DNA of 64,000 nucleotides from an uncultured Lachnospiraceae bacterium (GTDB lineage Bacteria > Bacillota > Clostridia > Lachnospirales > Lachnospiraceae). Of this stretch, positions 1-8,569 are shown piece after piece (the stretch's first letter is position 1; the number at the start of each line of letters is the position of its first letter). The position numbers and the translations under genes are program-made. Under the pieces are notes generated by a model. That model did no database searches. It saw nothing but the letters and a program-made list of their open reading frames with translations, and was not told where the DNA came from. The DNA lies in NCBI GenBank assembly GCA_910585965.1, contig CAJUHH010000017.1, forward strand, positions 1 to 64,000, in the 5' to 3' direction.

Positions 1-1
1 A

Positions 2-679
2 TTATTTATCGCTCCCTTCCTCCGAAGATACCTTTTCTTCGTTTTTATTCTTAGTCGGAAGTATCTCACCCTTGTAAATCCATACTTTCACGCCAACTTT
101 ACCATAAGTTGTATCGGCCTCTGCAAAGCCGTAATCAATATCAGCCCTCAGTGTCTGTAACGGGATCGTTCCTTCGCTGTAGAATTCGGTACGCGCCATA
201 TCCGCGCCGCCAAGGCGTCCGGAACAGGAAGTCTTGATTCCCAATGCGCCCGCCTTCATCGTCCTTCCCATGCAGGACTTCATCGCACGCCGGAAGGAAA
301 TACGGTTCTCAAGCTGCTGCGCAATATTTTCTGCCACGAGCTGAGCGTCCTTATCCGGTCTTTTGATTTCTTTAATATCGACTAAGACTTTCTTATCTGT
401 AAGCTTGGAAAGTTCTTTCTTCGTTACTTCGATCTCTGCGCCGCCCTTGCCGATTACAACGCCCGGCTTTGCAGTGTAAATAACAATCTTTACCCTGTCC
501 GATGCTCTTTCAATTTCGATCTTGGAAATCCCAGCGCTGTACAATTTCTTTTTCAGGAATTTTCTTATATTATAGTCTTCGATTAAGAAGTCTGAAAACT
601 CAGCATCAGCATACCATCTGGAATCCCATTCTTTAATAATGCCGACCCTTAAGCCGTGAGGATTAACTTTCTGTCCCAT
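2..679 (-). CDS. rpsC: 30S ribosomal protein S3
   Basis: Complete 225-residue uS3. It begins MGQKVNPHGLRVGII, the invariant S3 start, has the KH-domain signature GVVIGKGG near residue 75, and ends in an acidic/lysine-rich tail (EEKVSSEEGSDK). S3 binds 16S rRNA in the head of the 30S subunit and helps form the mRNA entry channel. The ATG at 677-679 has a GGAGAAAGG ribosome binding site. It is the last gene of the S10 operon visible here, and the stop lies at the window edge, so the operon (rplP, rpmC and so on) probably continues leftward outside the window. Confidence 0.98.
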   Translation of the reverse strand: MGQKVNPHGLRVGIIKEWDSRWYADAEFSDFLIEDYNIRKFLKKKLYSAGISKIEIERASDRVKIVIYTAKPGVVIGKGGAEIEVTKKELSKLTDKKVLVDIKEIKRPDKDAQLVAENIAQQLENRISFRRAMKSCMGRTMKAGALGIKTSCSGRLGGADMARTEFYSEGTIPLQTLRADIDYGFAEADTTYGKVGVKVWIYKGEILPTKNKNEEKVSSEEGSDK

Positions 680-699
680 TAATAACCTTTCTCCTTTCT

Positions 700-1104
700 T
701 TATCTTGCATCAAGCACAACTGTAATATGGCTCATTCTCTTTTCGATCCTGTAAGCCCTTCCCTGTGCTCTCGGTCTTACCCTCTTCATTGTAGGTCCTT
801 TATTCGCGAAGCACTCCGCTACATAAAGATTTTCCGGATTCGGGTATTTCGTCGGATCCTGGCTATATTTATACTCAGCGTTTGCAACTGCCGATTCCAA
901 TAATTTTTTAATAACTCCCGAAGCATATCTCGGATTGTATTCCAAAATTGCCAGCGCGGTCGTCACATCCTTGCCTCTGATAGCATCGAGAACGAAACAA
1001 GCTTTCTGGACAGGAATCCTGGCGTAAGATAACTTAGCGGAAGGCCTGACATCTTTCTGCGCGTTTCTTTCTCTCTTGATCTGGCTTCTATGTCCCTTTG
1101 CCAT
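700..1104 (-). CDS. rplV: 50S ribosomal protein L22
   Basis: 134-residue uL22, starting MAKGHRSQIKRERN and containing the family core (SYARIPVQKACFVLD, then AVANAEYKY) and the C-terminal VRPRAQGRAYRIEKRMSHI beta-hairpin region that lines the peptide exit tunnel. The N-terminus is about 15 residues longer than the shortest homologues, as is common in clostridia. It sits 20 bp upstream of rpsC and 13 bp downstream of rpsS, consistent with one S10-operon transcript. Confidence 0.97.
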   Translation of the reverse strand: MAKGHRSQIKRERNAQKDVRPSAKLSYARIPVQKACFVLDAIRGKDVTTALAILEYNPRYASGVIKKLLESAVANAEYKYSQDPTKYPNPENLYVAECFANKGPTMKRVRPRAQGRAYRIEKRMSHITVVLDAR

Positions 1105-1117
1105 TTTTTGCTCCTCC

Positions 1118-1399
1118 TTATCTTACTTTCGATTTCTTTTCGTCTTTTCCATGACCTCTATAAGTCCTGGTTGCCACAAACTCGCCGAGCTTATGACCAA
1201 CCATATCTTCTGTCACATATACCGGCACATGCTTTCTTCCGTCATGAACCGCAAATGTATGCCCTACAAATGAAGGGAAAATCGTAGACCGGCGGGACCA
1301 GGTTTTAATTACCTGTTTCTGCCCTGCCGCATTCATAGCATCTACTTTTTTCAGCAAGCTTTCATCTGCGAATGGTCCTTTTTTCAGTGATCTAGCCAT
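1118..1399 (-). CDS. rpsS: 30S ribosomal protein S19
   Basis: 93-residue uS19 beginning MARSLKKGPFADESLLKKV, with the canonical KTWSRRSTIFPSFVGHTFAVHDGRKHVPVYVTE region split between strands 1-3, and GHKLGEF. It binds 16S rRNA in the 30S head with S13. A clear GGAGG-type site precedes the ATG. The stop-to-start gap to rplV is 13 bp, as expected of the S10 operon. Nothing unusual. Confidence 0.98.
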   Translation of the reverse strand: MARSLKKGPFADESLLKKVDAMNAAGQKQVIKTWSRRSTIFPSFVGHTFAVHDGRKHVPVYVTEDMVGHKLGEFVATRTYRGHGKDEKKSKVR

Positions 1400-1433
1400 T
1401 GTTCTTCCTCCTATTTATTAATAGCAAAATCAT

Positions 1434-2279
1434 TTATTTGATGCTTCTGCCGTCTCTTCTTCTTACGATCAGCTTGTTAGACGCTTTGTTCTTCTTACGC
1501 GTCTTCAGGCCGAGAGCCGGTTTGCCCCAAGGCGTGCTCGGTCCCGGACGTCCGATACCGGTCTTGCCTTCGCCGCCGCCGTGCGGATGGTCGTTCGGGT
1601 TCATTACGGAACCACGTACCGTAGGACGGATGCCCATGTGGCGCTTGCGCCCTGCCTTACCGATATTGATCAGGTTGTGGTCCCCGTTGCCTACAACGCC
1701 GACTGTCGCGCGGCATTTGATCGGAACCATTCTCATCTCGCCGGAAGGAAGCCTGAGCGTCGCATACTTTCCTTCTTTTGCCATTAACTGTGCGCTGTTG
1801 CCTGCAGAACGTACCATCTGGCCGCCCTTTCCCGGAAGCAGTTCAATACTGTGAACCTGCGTGCCGACCGGAATGTTTTCTAACGGAAGGCAGTTGCCAA
1901 TCCTCACTTCCGCTTCCGGCCCGCTCATAACCGTCATGCCGTCTGTCAGGCCCTGGGGAGCGATAATATAGCTTTTCGTTCCATCCAAATAGCAGATCAA
2001 AGCAATATTTGCCGTCCTGTTCGGATCATACTCGATGCCGACCACTTTTGCCGGCATTCCGTCTTTGCTGTTTCTCTTAAAATCAACCAATCTGTATTTT
2101 CTCTTATGCCCGCCTCCGCGGTGTCTTACTGTGATTTTACCCTGGTTATTGCGGCCGGCGTTCTTGCTTAATGAAACACAAAGGGATTTTTCAGGAGTTT
2201 TCTTTGTGATTTCAGAAAAATCAGAACCCGTCATATGCCTTCTTGAAGGTGTATATGGGTTATATGTCTTAATTCCCAT
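1434..2279 (-). CDS. rplB: 50S ribosomal protein L2
   Basis: 281-residue uL2, normal length. It starts MGIKTYNPYTPSRRHMTGSDF, and the RNA-binding OB and SH3-like domains carry GRNNQGKITVRHRGGGHKR. The conserved C-terminal loop VMNPNDHPHGGGEGK contains the histidine implicated in peptidyl transferase function. L2 is a primary 23S rRNA binder needed for subunit association. It follows rplW in the S10 operon. Long opposite-strand open frames here are shadows of its GC-rich codons. Confidence 0.98.
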   Translation of the reverse strand: MGIKTYNPYTPSRRHMTGSDFSEITKKTPEKSLCVSLSKNAGRNNQGKITVRHRGGGHKRKYRLVDFKRNSKDGMPAKVVGIEYDPNRTANIALICYLDGTKSYIIAPQGLTDGMTVMSGPEAEVRIGNCLPLENIPVGTQVHSIELLPGKGGQMVRSAGNSAQLMAKEGKYATLRLPSGEMRMVPIKCRATVGVVGNGDHNLINIGKAGRKRHMGIRPTVRGSVMNPNDHPHGGGEGKTGIGRPGPSTPWGKPALGLKTRKKNKASNKLIVRRRDGRSIK

Positions 2280-2342
2280 GACTTAAGTCTCCTTTACTTT
2301 AGCTTTGCGCGGCAATTTCTGCCGCATACATTCCTGTTACTT

Positions 2343-2642
2343 TTACAATCCAGCGAAAATTTCGATATCCTTGCTGTCCTCTGTCAGCTGCACGATCGCT
2401 TTTTTCCTCTGCGCGGTTCTTCCATAGGTCATGCCGCGTCTTTTCACCTTGCCCGGAAGGTTCATCGTGTTTACTTTCTTTACCTTTGTTCCTTCAAACA
2501 TTTTTTCTACAGCTTCTTTGATCTGTATCTTGTTTGCATCCGGATGAACTAAAAAAGTATATTTTTTCTCGCTCATGCCAGCCATACTCTTTTCAGTGAT
2601 AACCGGTTTGAGGATCACATCATAATATTGAATATTTGCCAT
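2343..2642 (-). CDS. rplW: 50S ribosomal protein L23
   Basis: 99-residue uL23: MANIQYYDVILKPVITEKSM at the start, then the family core KYTFLVHPDANKIQIKEAVE and the basic extended loop (MNLPGKVKRRGMTYGRT). It lies at the exit of the peptide tunnel and docks trigger factor and SRP. Its ATG overlaps the rplD stop by one base (TAATG), so translation is probably coupled. Confidence 0.97.
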   Translation of the reverse strand: MANIQYYDVILKPVITEKSMAGMSEKKYTFLVHPDANKIQIKEAVEKMFEGTKVKKVNTMNLPGKVKRRGMTYGRTAQRKKAIVQLTEDSKDIEIFAGL

Positions 2643-3298
2643 TATGCGTACACCTCCTCGATATTTGCCACCGCTTCCTTTGTCAGGACTACGGTATCAT
2701 ATTTCATAATATCATAAACGCTGATCGTGCTGTTTACTTTCCTCTCATCCCCCTCGCCTTCTACTGCGATATAAGATGTGCGTACATCGGGAAGATTTCT
2801 TGCGGAAATGATCACGTTCTTATCAATAATTCCCGTTACTACCAATGCTTTGTTTACTTTCAGGTTGTCAAGGACTTTTTTCATATCCTTTGTCTTGATC
2901 TCGTTCAGCTTCAGCTCGTCGAGGACAATCAGTTTATTCCCCTGCACCCTGCTTGTCAGCGCGGAACGGATCGCCGCCTGTTTTTCCTTCCTGTTCATCT
3001 TAAAGGAATAATCCCTCGGTACCGGGGCAAAAACAACGCCGCCCCCTTTCCACTGGGGAGCACGGATGGAACCCTGCCTTGCGTGTCCGGTTCCTTTCTG
3101 CCTCCAGGGCTTTCTTCCGCCGCCGGAAACTTCGGAGCGGGTTTTCGCTTTCTGCGTTCCCTGACGCTTATTCGCAAGCTGCTGTACGACCGCCATGTGT
3201 ACCAGATGTTCATTGACTTCAACACCGAATACCGCATCGTTTAAGTCGATTCTGTCAACTTCCTTGCCTTCCATATTATAAACAGATACGTTTGCCAT
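2642..3298 (-). CDS. rplD: 50S ribosomal protein L4
   Basis: 218-residue uL4 with the usual tunnel-lining loop (GTQKAKTRSEVSGGGRKPWRQKG, residues about 47-70) and the globular domain. In several bacteria L4 also autoregulates the S10 operon through the mRNA leader; whether it does so here is unknown, but a long structured leader precedes rpsJ (4436-4746). The stop overlaps the rplW start. The start ATG at 3296-3298 has an AGGAGG-like site (rc of 3308-3313). Confidence 0.97.
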   Translation of the reverse strand: MANVSVYNMEGKEVDRIDLNDAVFGVEVNEHLVHMAVVQQLANKRQGTQKAKTRSEVSGGGRKPWRQKGTGHARQGSIRAPQWKGGGVVFAPVPRDYSFKMNRKEKQAAIRSALTSRVQGNKLIVLDELKLNEIKTKDMKKVLDNLKVNKALVVTGIIDKNVIISARNLPDVRTSYIAVEGEGDERKVNSTISVYDIMKYDTVVLTKEAVANIEEVYA

Positions 3299-3328
3299 CT
3301 GTATGGTCCTCCTTTCACCCGTCTCGGC

Positions 3329-4006
3329 TTAACCCTTAACGGTTTCTTTTATTGTTACCAGAGCTTTTCTGGGTCCCGGCACTGCGCCTTTTACAAGGAT
3401 CAGATTCTTCTCCGCATCTACGCGCACGATTTCAAGATTCTGTACCGTAACCTTTACGCAGCCCATATGGCCGGGCATTCCTTTTCCTTTGAACACGCGG
3501 CTCGGTGAAGAGCATGCGCCGTTGGAACCCTGATGACGGTGGAATTTGGAACCATGGGTCATGGGACCTCTGTGCTGTCCGTGCCTCTTGATCGCGCCCT
3601 GGAAGCCTTTTCCTTTGGAAATCGCCGACGCATCTATCTTATCGCCCGCCGCAAAGATATCCGCTTTGATCTCGTTGCCCAATTCATATTCTTCCGCATT
3701 CTCGAATTTAAATTCCCTTACATATCTCTTGCTCGAAACGCCGGCCTTGCTAAAATGCCCTTTCATGGCTTTCGTTGTGCCGTGCCTATGGATCACTTCT
3801 TTTTTGCCGCCCTTATCTTTGTTGATGATTCTGTCCTTCTTATCGACAAAACCTACCTGAACCGCTTTGTAACCGTCGTTTTCGACTGTCTTGATCTGGG
3901 TTACGTAGCAGGGTCCCGCCTGAAGCACCGTTACCGGGATCAGCGAACCGTCTTCATTGAAGATCTGGGTCATTCCGACCTTTGTTGCTAAAATCGCTTT
4001 TTTCAT
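3329..4006 (-). CDS. rplC: 50S ribosomal protein L3
   Basis: 225-residue uL3 starting MKKAILATKVGMTQIF, the family signature, with the long branched loop GSKFHRHQGSNGACSSPSRV near residues 150-170 that reaches the peptidyl-transferase centre. Early assembly protein of the 50S subunit. Second gene of the S10 operon, 30 bp upstream of rplD. Ordinary length and composition. Confidence 0.97.
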   Translation of the reverse strand: MKKAILATKVGMTQIFNEDGSLIPVTVLQAGPCYVTQIKTVENDGYKAVQVGFVDKKDRIINKDKGGKKEVIHRHGTTKAMKGHFSKAGVSSKRYVREFKFENAEEYELGNEIKADIFAAGDKIDASAISKGKGFQGAIKRHGQHRGPMTHGSKFHRHQGSNGACSSPSRVFKGKGMPGHMGCVKVTVQNLEIVRVDAEKNLILVKGAVPGPRKALVTIKETVKG

Positions 4007-4117
4007 TTCTACCTCCTGTTTGTTCTACAGCGGCCTGGCTCTTTGAATCTTCTGCCGTTCTCCGATGCCATGCATACTAGTAGGGGTTGTTTTTTCATAA
4101 TGAAGAATCATTTACTC

Positions 4118-4435
4118 TTATTTGTCCTTCATCTTGATGTCAATATATACACCAGCCGGCATTTCCAGCCTCTGCAATGCATCGACCGTCTTCGGTGTCG
4201 GCGTAATGATGTCGATCAGCCTTTTATGCGTCCTCTGCTCGAACTGCTCCCTGGAATCTTTGTACTTGTGAACCGCCCTGAGGATCGTAACTACTTCCTT
4301 CTTTGTCGGAAGGGGCACCGGCCCGCTCACCTGGGATCCGTTCTTCTTGACTGTTTCAATGATTTTTTTGGCAGATGCATCCACTAAATGATGATCATAA
4401 GCTTTTAAGGTAATTCTCATTACTTGACTTGCCAT
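4118..4435 (-). CDS. rpsJ: 30S ribosomal protein S10
   Basis: 105-residue uS10 (NusE) starting MASQVMRITLKAYDHHLVD, with the conserved GPVPLPTKKEVVTILRAVHKYKDSREQFEQRTHKRLIDI core. It sits in the 30S head and doubles as the NusE subunit of Nus antitermination complexes. It is the first gene of the operon. The AAGGAGGCGAC ribosome binding site is 7-8 bases upstream of the ATG, and about 310 nt of leader separate it from a consensus promoter. The S10 gene normally follows tuf closely, but here tuf is about 45 kb away. Confidence 0.97.
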   Translation of the reverse strand: MASQVMRITLKAYDHHLVDASAKKIIETVKKNGSQVSGPVPLPTKKEVVTILRAVHKYKDSREQFEQRTHKRLIDIITPTPKTVDALQRLEMPAGVYIDIKMKDK

Positions 4436-4746
4436 AAAAAAAGTCGCCTCCTTTTCGCACTTTTAATCCTTAAGTACGACAAGCGGTGACTGTACACTCG
4501 TCCGTGTGTGTCCTGATAAATTACATGCCCCGAACTCATCAGGCATATGCCTTCATACGCTTTGCATTTCCACACACCGTTACATCGATTACAAGTAACA
4601 AAACGTTACTTGGTAACATTATGTCTGTACAGTGACTTGTCGTCAGTTTCCTTCAGCCGTCCAGCGGCCTTCTTGACATTCGCTCCACGGAAAAACCTGC
4701 CTCATAGGGCAGCAACCTCGCGCTTCACAGCTATCATGCCACAGCA
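4436..4746 (-). ncRNA. Structured leader of the S10 operon
   Basis: No protein-coding gene is visible in this roughly 310-nt stretch between the rpsJ start and its promoter. Read on the minus strand it contains a long-range helix: ACGACAAG, then UCACUGUACAG near the 5' part (complement of about 4624-4645), pairs with UGUACAGUCACCGCUUGUCGU near the 3' part (complement of about 4475-4495). Inside this are a perfect hairpin AAGUAAC/GUUACUU (about 4592-4610), a GUGUGUG/CACACAC pairing and the palindrome GGCATATGCC (about 4543-4552). Such a leader is what an r-protein autoregulatory element would look like (L4 or another product of the operon), but I do not recognise it as a specific named family. 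Confidence 0.55.
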
Positions 4747-4752
4747 TTAGGT

Positions 4753-4781
4753 ATTATACCTGATATTTTTTGGAAATGCAA
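4753..4781 (-). promoter_or_regulatory. Sigma-A promoter of the S10 operon
   Basis: On the minus strand TTGCAT (complement of 4776-4781) and TATAAT (complement of 4753-4758) are separated by exactly 17 bp, placing transcription start near 4746. An AT-rich tract follows on the upstream side (4783-4810), resembling an UP element. This makes the S10 operon independent of tuf in this genome. Confidence 0.8.
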
Positions 4782-4917
4782 GTCCTTTTTTTATTTTAGT
4801 TAAATTAGTAATAATAAGCACAATTGCAAAACGTTATTATGAAACAATCGTGCAGTGCCGAAAAATGATATAGAAATGCAATGAAGCAGTTAAAAAAGAA
4901 AAGGAATGGAAAGCGAA

Positions 4918-6687
4918 ATGAAATATGGATTGAAGTTATGGCTATTTGTGGTCTTATTTGCCCTGACGGGCTGCGGCAGGCAGAAAGTGCCGATGCAGGA
5001 AGAGAAAGAACCGAAGGAGCAGACATCATCAGAACAGATATCCGAGGCTGCAAAAGACCAAGAACAGGATATGGTTACGAATACGGATATGGATGTGGAT
5101 ATAGATACGGATGTGGACGAGCATTCCGCAGCGGAGGCCAAGGAGGAACTGAGTTTGTATGCCCAAAGCCTTTCTATATGCGATCTGTCCGATTTGAATT
5201 TGATTTATGAAAAAGCTGCGGCAGAACACTACGACTATTTTTATACGCAGGGCCTAAAAGGAATCCCCGAAAAACCGGCAGGATGTTTATGTACGAGTCT
5301 ATGGGATTTTGACGAGGACGGTATGCAGGAACTTTTGACACTTGATCTGAAGGAAACGGACGAGGCTTACCAGATAGAGGCTGTCATGTACGAATACCGA
5401 AACGGAGAAGTGGCCAGGGCGGCAGACGTTGTTATCTTGCATAATCTGCTTGTCGGAAACACCGACAGCGCCGAGATTCGTTTTCTTGTCAAGGACGGCA
5501 AATATATTTGTGTGGACAGTTGGCAGCAGACATTTGTTTCAGCAGACTGCATATGTATTGATCTGGCGGCATTTTATTACGATGGCAGCCGTTTTACGGA
5601 GATGTTCAAAGTATTTAAGTTCGGCTCAGATTTTAGCGGCACAGGGAAGGAAGATGCAGAACCGATAAGGCAGCTGCATTCCATGGGATATGACCGCTCG
5701 GCGGCGGCAGTTTATGACAGGGACGTATTTCATTTGTATGCGGCGGACGAAGGCGTGGAAGCCCTTCTAAAGATCCGGCTGATCAACAGTATACAGACCG
5801 AAGAGACAGCGTGGGACGAGATGCCGACAGCTTATATCAGACAATTATCCGGCGAAACAGCGGGACAATATATGCTGCCCGAAAGCAACAGCCGGAAGCT
5901 GGAGCCTTTTGATTTGTCAGGTATGACTAAAGGGCAGCTGCGCATTGCCCGTAATGAAATTTATGCCCGGTACGGCTGGCAGTTTGAAAGCCCCGACTTA
6001 GATAAATATTTTAATGACAGATCGTGGTATGTTCCCTCTGAAAATGTAGATGATACGATTCTATCCGAAACCGAGCTGGCAAACCTTGATCTGCTCAAAG
6101 AGGCGGAAAAAACAGCGCCGGAAGATGAAAATCAGGACGGAGCGGAAACCAACGGCGCCACAGAGCTGACAGCGCTTGAACTTGGACAGATTTCACAAGT
6201 ATTATGCGAAGCAGACGCTTACGGCTTTTTATGCAGCTTTTACACGGATATCCGTGACGTGGAACTGGATCAGGTTTTTTATGCCGGAGCCGGGATTCGT
6301 GATGAAGATTTTATAGAGGAAGTGCGCGATGATTACCTGAAAGCGACCCATACGAAAGAGTTTTACACGGATTTTCTTGCACTGCGCGAAGCGGATATGG
6401 ATGCACTGCTGAAAAAAAGAACCGGCTATGGACTTGCCGATATGAGGAAACCGCTTAGCTGGACATATCTCCCCGAGCAGAAAGCATACTGCATGGAAGC
6501 CGGAGATACCAATTATATGGAACCCGCAGTTATAAATGGCTTAAAAACAGACGATGGTACATACTATATTATCTATGAAAATCCATCGCTTGCCTATTCG
6601 GAAGATTCGACCGTATGCAGAGTCACCCTCAGAAAACAAGACGATACCTATCAATTCGTAACGAACCAGAGGTTTGTATCAAACTAA
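4918..6687 (+). CDS. YARHG-domain lipoprotein
   Basis: About 589 residues. A hydrophobic signal (LKLWLFVVLFALTGC) with the lipobox LTGC at residues 15-18 marks it for lipid attachment at the outer face of the membrane, followed by a Glu/Gln/Asp-rich linker. Near residues 325-390 is a YARHG-type domain (MTKGQLRIARNEIYARYGW, then DKYFNDRSWY), a small extracellular domain common in clostridial lipoproteins and peptidases. I chose ATG 4918 over 4906 because GGAAAG lies at a proper distance only for the former. It is divergent from rpsJ and alone in its transcript. Ligand and exact role are unknown. Confidence 0.85.
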   Translation: MKYGLKLWLFVVLFALTGCGRQKVPMQEEKEPKEQTSSEQISEAAKDQEQDMVTNTDMDVDIDTDVDEHSAAEAKEELSLYAQSLSICDLSDLNLIYEKAAAEHYDYFYTQGLKGIPEKPAGCLCTSLWDFDEDGMQELLTLDLKETDEAYQIEAVMYEYRNGEVARAADVVILHNLLVGNTDSAEIRFLVKDGKYICVDSWQQTFVSADCICIDLAAFYYDGSRFTEMFKVFKFGSDFSGTGKEDAEPIRQLHSMGYDRSAAAVYDRDVFHLYAADEGVEALLKIRLINSIQTEETAWDEMPTAYIRQLSGETAGQYMLPESNSRKLEPFDLSGMTKGQLRIARNEIYARYGWQFESPDLDKYFNDRSWYVPSENVDDTILSETELANLDLLKEAEKTAPEDENQDGAETNGATELTALELGQISQVLCEADAYGFLCSFYTDIRDVELDQVFYAGAGIRDEDFIEEVRDDYLKATHTKEFYTDFLALREADMDALLKKRTGYGLADMRKPLSWTYLPEQKAYCMEAGDTNYMEPAVINGLKTDDGTYYIIYENPSLAYSEDSTVCRVTLRKQDDTYQFVTNQRFVSN

Positions 6688-6725
6688 AAGTTTGTATCAA
6701 ACCAAAGGTTTGTTTCAAATTGATA
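6672..6725 (+). repeat. 18-bp triplicate repeat at the lipoprotein 3' end
   Basis: Three adjacent copies of an 18-bp unit GTTTGTATCAAACYAAAR: 6672-6689, 6690-6707 and a diverged 6708-6725. Each copy contains the short palindrome GTTTG/CAAAC. The stop codon of the lipoprotein falls in the first copy. It looks like recent slippage; no U-tract follows, so I do not call it a terminator. Confidence 0.75.
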
Positions 6726-6743
6726 GGTAGAAGAATAAAGAAA

Positions 6744-8276
6744 TTATCTCCCTTTCCTGACATCATCAAACTCCCGCAGCATTTCCTCTCCGGGCGCGGG
6801 CGTACACAGGCTGATTACTACGATCGCCAACAAGCTGAGCGCGAACCCAGCCGCCAGAGAATAAAGGCCGGTTGCTTCTCCCAGCGTATTCCCGGATACC
6901 AGCGGAATATAGTCCCATACAATGACCGTCAGCGCTCCCGCCGCAATACCGGCGACCGCCCCCTGCAGATTCGTTCTCCTCCAATACAGAGACATCAGCA
7001 CTGCCGGGCCGAACGCCGCTCCCAGGCCGGCCCATGCATTGGACACCAGCCCCATGATCGAACTGTCAGGATCCAGCGCGATCATGTACGCCAGCACGGC
7101 AATCACCAAAACAGTAATCCTGCTGACCCGCAGCACCGTCCTGTCATCTGCGTCCCTTTTCAGTATCCCCTTAAAAAGATCCTCCGCCATGCTGGAAGCG
7201 CTTACCAAAAGCTGGGAATCCGCCGTTGACATAATGGCGGCCAGTATCCCGCATAAAAAAATGCCGCCGATTACCGGTGCTTTGATGTCCTCCGTAAACA
7301 GTTTCATAATCATCTGTATAAACACATTTTCCTCCGCGCCGCCGGATAAAATCTCCGGATACAGATAAGCGCGCCCGACCACTCCGATAATGACGGCAAA
7401 AACAAGGGAAAGCGCTACCCAGCCGATCGCAATCCCTTTGGATTTCCTCAGCTCTTTTTCATCTTTCACCGCCATAAACCGCACCAGTATATGCGGCATG
7501 CCGCAGTATCCTAACCCCCACGCCAGCTGGGATATAATATCCACCACATGATACTTTCCCGTCCCGTCGTTGATCAGGCTCAAAAAGCCAGCCGCACCGC
7601 CCGGGGCATCGCTCAGTTCCAGGACAGGAGCCATATTCTCGCCGCCGATGATTCCCCATGCAATCATCGGTACGACAAGCAGTCCCACCAGCATCAGATT
7701 CCCCTGAATAAAATCCGTTACGCAGACCGCCAAAAAGCCTCCCATAAAAGTGTACGCCAAAATGACGACCGCCCCAATGGTCAAAGCCGCTTTGTAATCC
7801 AATCCGAACACGGAATGAAAAAGCTTTCCTCCCGCTGCCAGCGCGGAGGCCGTATAAACCAGGAAGAAAATAACAATCGTAACGGAAGAAATCGATAACA
7901 GAACCCTTTTCTTATCGTGAAACCGATTTTCAAAATACATCGGAAGCGTAAGGGAATTATTGGCGCGTATCGTATATCTGCGCAGCCTCCCGGAAATAAA
8001 AAGCCAGTTGCACACCGTTCCGATAAAAAGACCGATCGCTATCCATGCCTGTCCCGTCCCAAGCGCGTAAACACTTCCCGGCAGCCCCATCAGCAGCCAT
8101 CCGCTCATGTCGGATGCCTGGGCCGAAAGCGCCGCCACAAAGCCGTTTAGCTGCCTTCCACCGAGAAAATAATCCTCTGCATTTTTATTCTTCTTCGCAT
8201 AAACCGCCCCTATGACAATCATCATCAATAAGTACAATATAAATGCGACAATAATCCAAAAAGTTGAACTTCCCAC
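6744..8276 (-). CDS. putP: Sodium/proline symporter, SSS family
   Basis: About 510 residues with some 12-13 hydrophobic segments. Family hallmarks of PutP are present: DYFLGGRQLNGFVAALSAQA near residue 35, DMSGWLLMGLPG, and the Na+-site helices including MSTADSQLLVSASS around residue 345. It imports proline with sodium across the cytoplasmic membrane. I set the start at GTG 8276 because AAGGGAGGAACGAAA precedes it directly; the longer TTG frame to 8312 lacks this. A consensus promoter lies about 60 bp upstream. It is transcribed alone. Confidence 0.9.
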   Translation of the reverse strand: MGSSTFWIIVAFILYLLMMIVIGAVYAKKNKNAEDYFLGGRQLNGFVAALSAQASDMSGWLLMGLPGSVYALGTGQAWIAIGLFIGTVCNWLFISGRLRRYTIRANNSLTLPMYFENRFHDKKRVLLSISSVTIVIFFLVYTASALAAGGKLFHSVFGLDYKAALTIGAVVILAYTFMGGFLAVCVTDFIQGNLMLVGLLVVPMIAWGIIGGENMAPVLELSDAPGGAAGFLSLINDGTGKYHVVDIISQLAWGLGYCGMPHILVRFMAVKDEKELRKSKGIAIGWVALSLVFAVIIGVVGRAYLYPEILSGGAEENVFIQMIMKLFTEDIKAPVIGGIFLCGILAAIMSTADSQLLVSASSMAEDLFKGILKRDADDRTVLRVSRITVLVIAVLAYMIALDPDSSIMGLVSNAWAGLGAAFGPAVLMSLYWRRTNLQGAVAGIAAGALTVIVWDYIPLVSGNTLGEATGLYSLAAGFALSLLAIVVISLCTPAPGEEMLREFDDVRKGR

Positions 8277-8335
8277 TTTCGTTCCTCCCTTATCCCCCGC
8301 TTTTGTATACAAGGATACTTTTTACATATCTATAG

Positions 8336-8364
8336 ATTATACTGTAGCGGGGTCAGGAAGTCAA
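8336..8364 (-). promoter_or_regulatory. Promoter of putP
   Basis: Minus-strand TTGACT (complement of 8359-8364) and TATAAT (complement of 8336-8341) with a 17-bp spacer. The start site near 8329 gives a short leader before the GTG at 8276. Confidence 0.75.
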
Positions 8365-8441
8365 CACATTACTTCGTTAAAGCACGATCATACAAATTCC
8401 AGTTACATATCGCTTGCCAAATCGCGCTCCCTCATGTATAT

Positions 8442-8470
8442 TTGACTTATTCGACACTATAACATAATAG
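8442..8470 (+). promoter_or_regulatory. Candidate promoter of the methyltransferase gene
   Basis: TTGACT (8442-8447), 17-bp spacer, TAATAG (8465-8470). The -10 is imperfect. It would give a leader of about 95 nt to the ATG at 8570. The remainder of the 8277-8569 gap shows only this and the putP promoter. Confidence 0.5.
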
Positions 8471-8569
8471 CGGGCGAGCAGCTGTGAAGCCGATAGCTTT
8501 GCGGAATATTCTCACAATCCATCTCCTTCACAACCCCTCCCCGCATTTTAGCGAAAAGGAGACCCCCAC

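Noticed and set aside
1399..1854. 151-codon plus-strand open frame opposite rplB
   Set aside because: Antisense shadow of a conserved ribosomal gene; no RBS and no recognisable protein.
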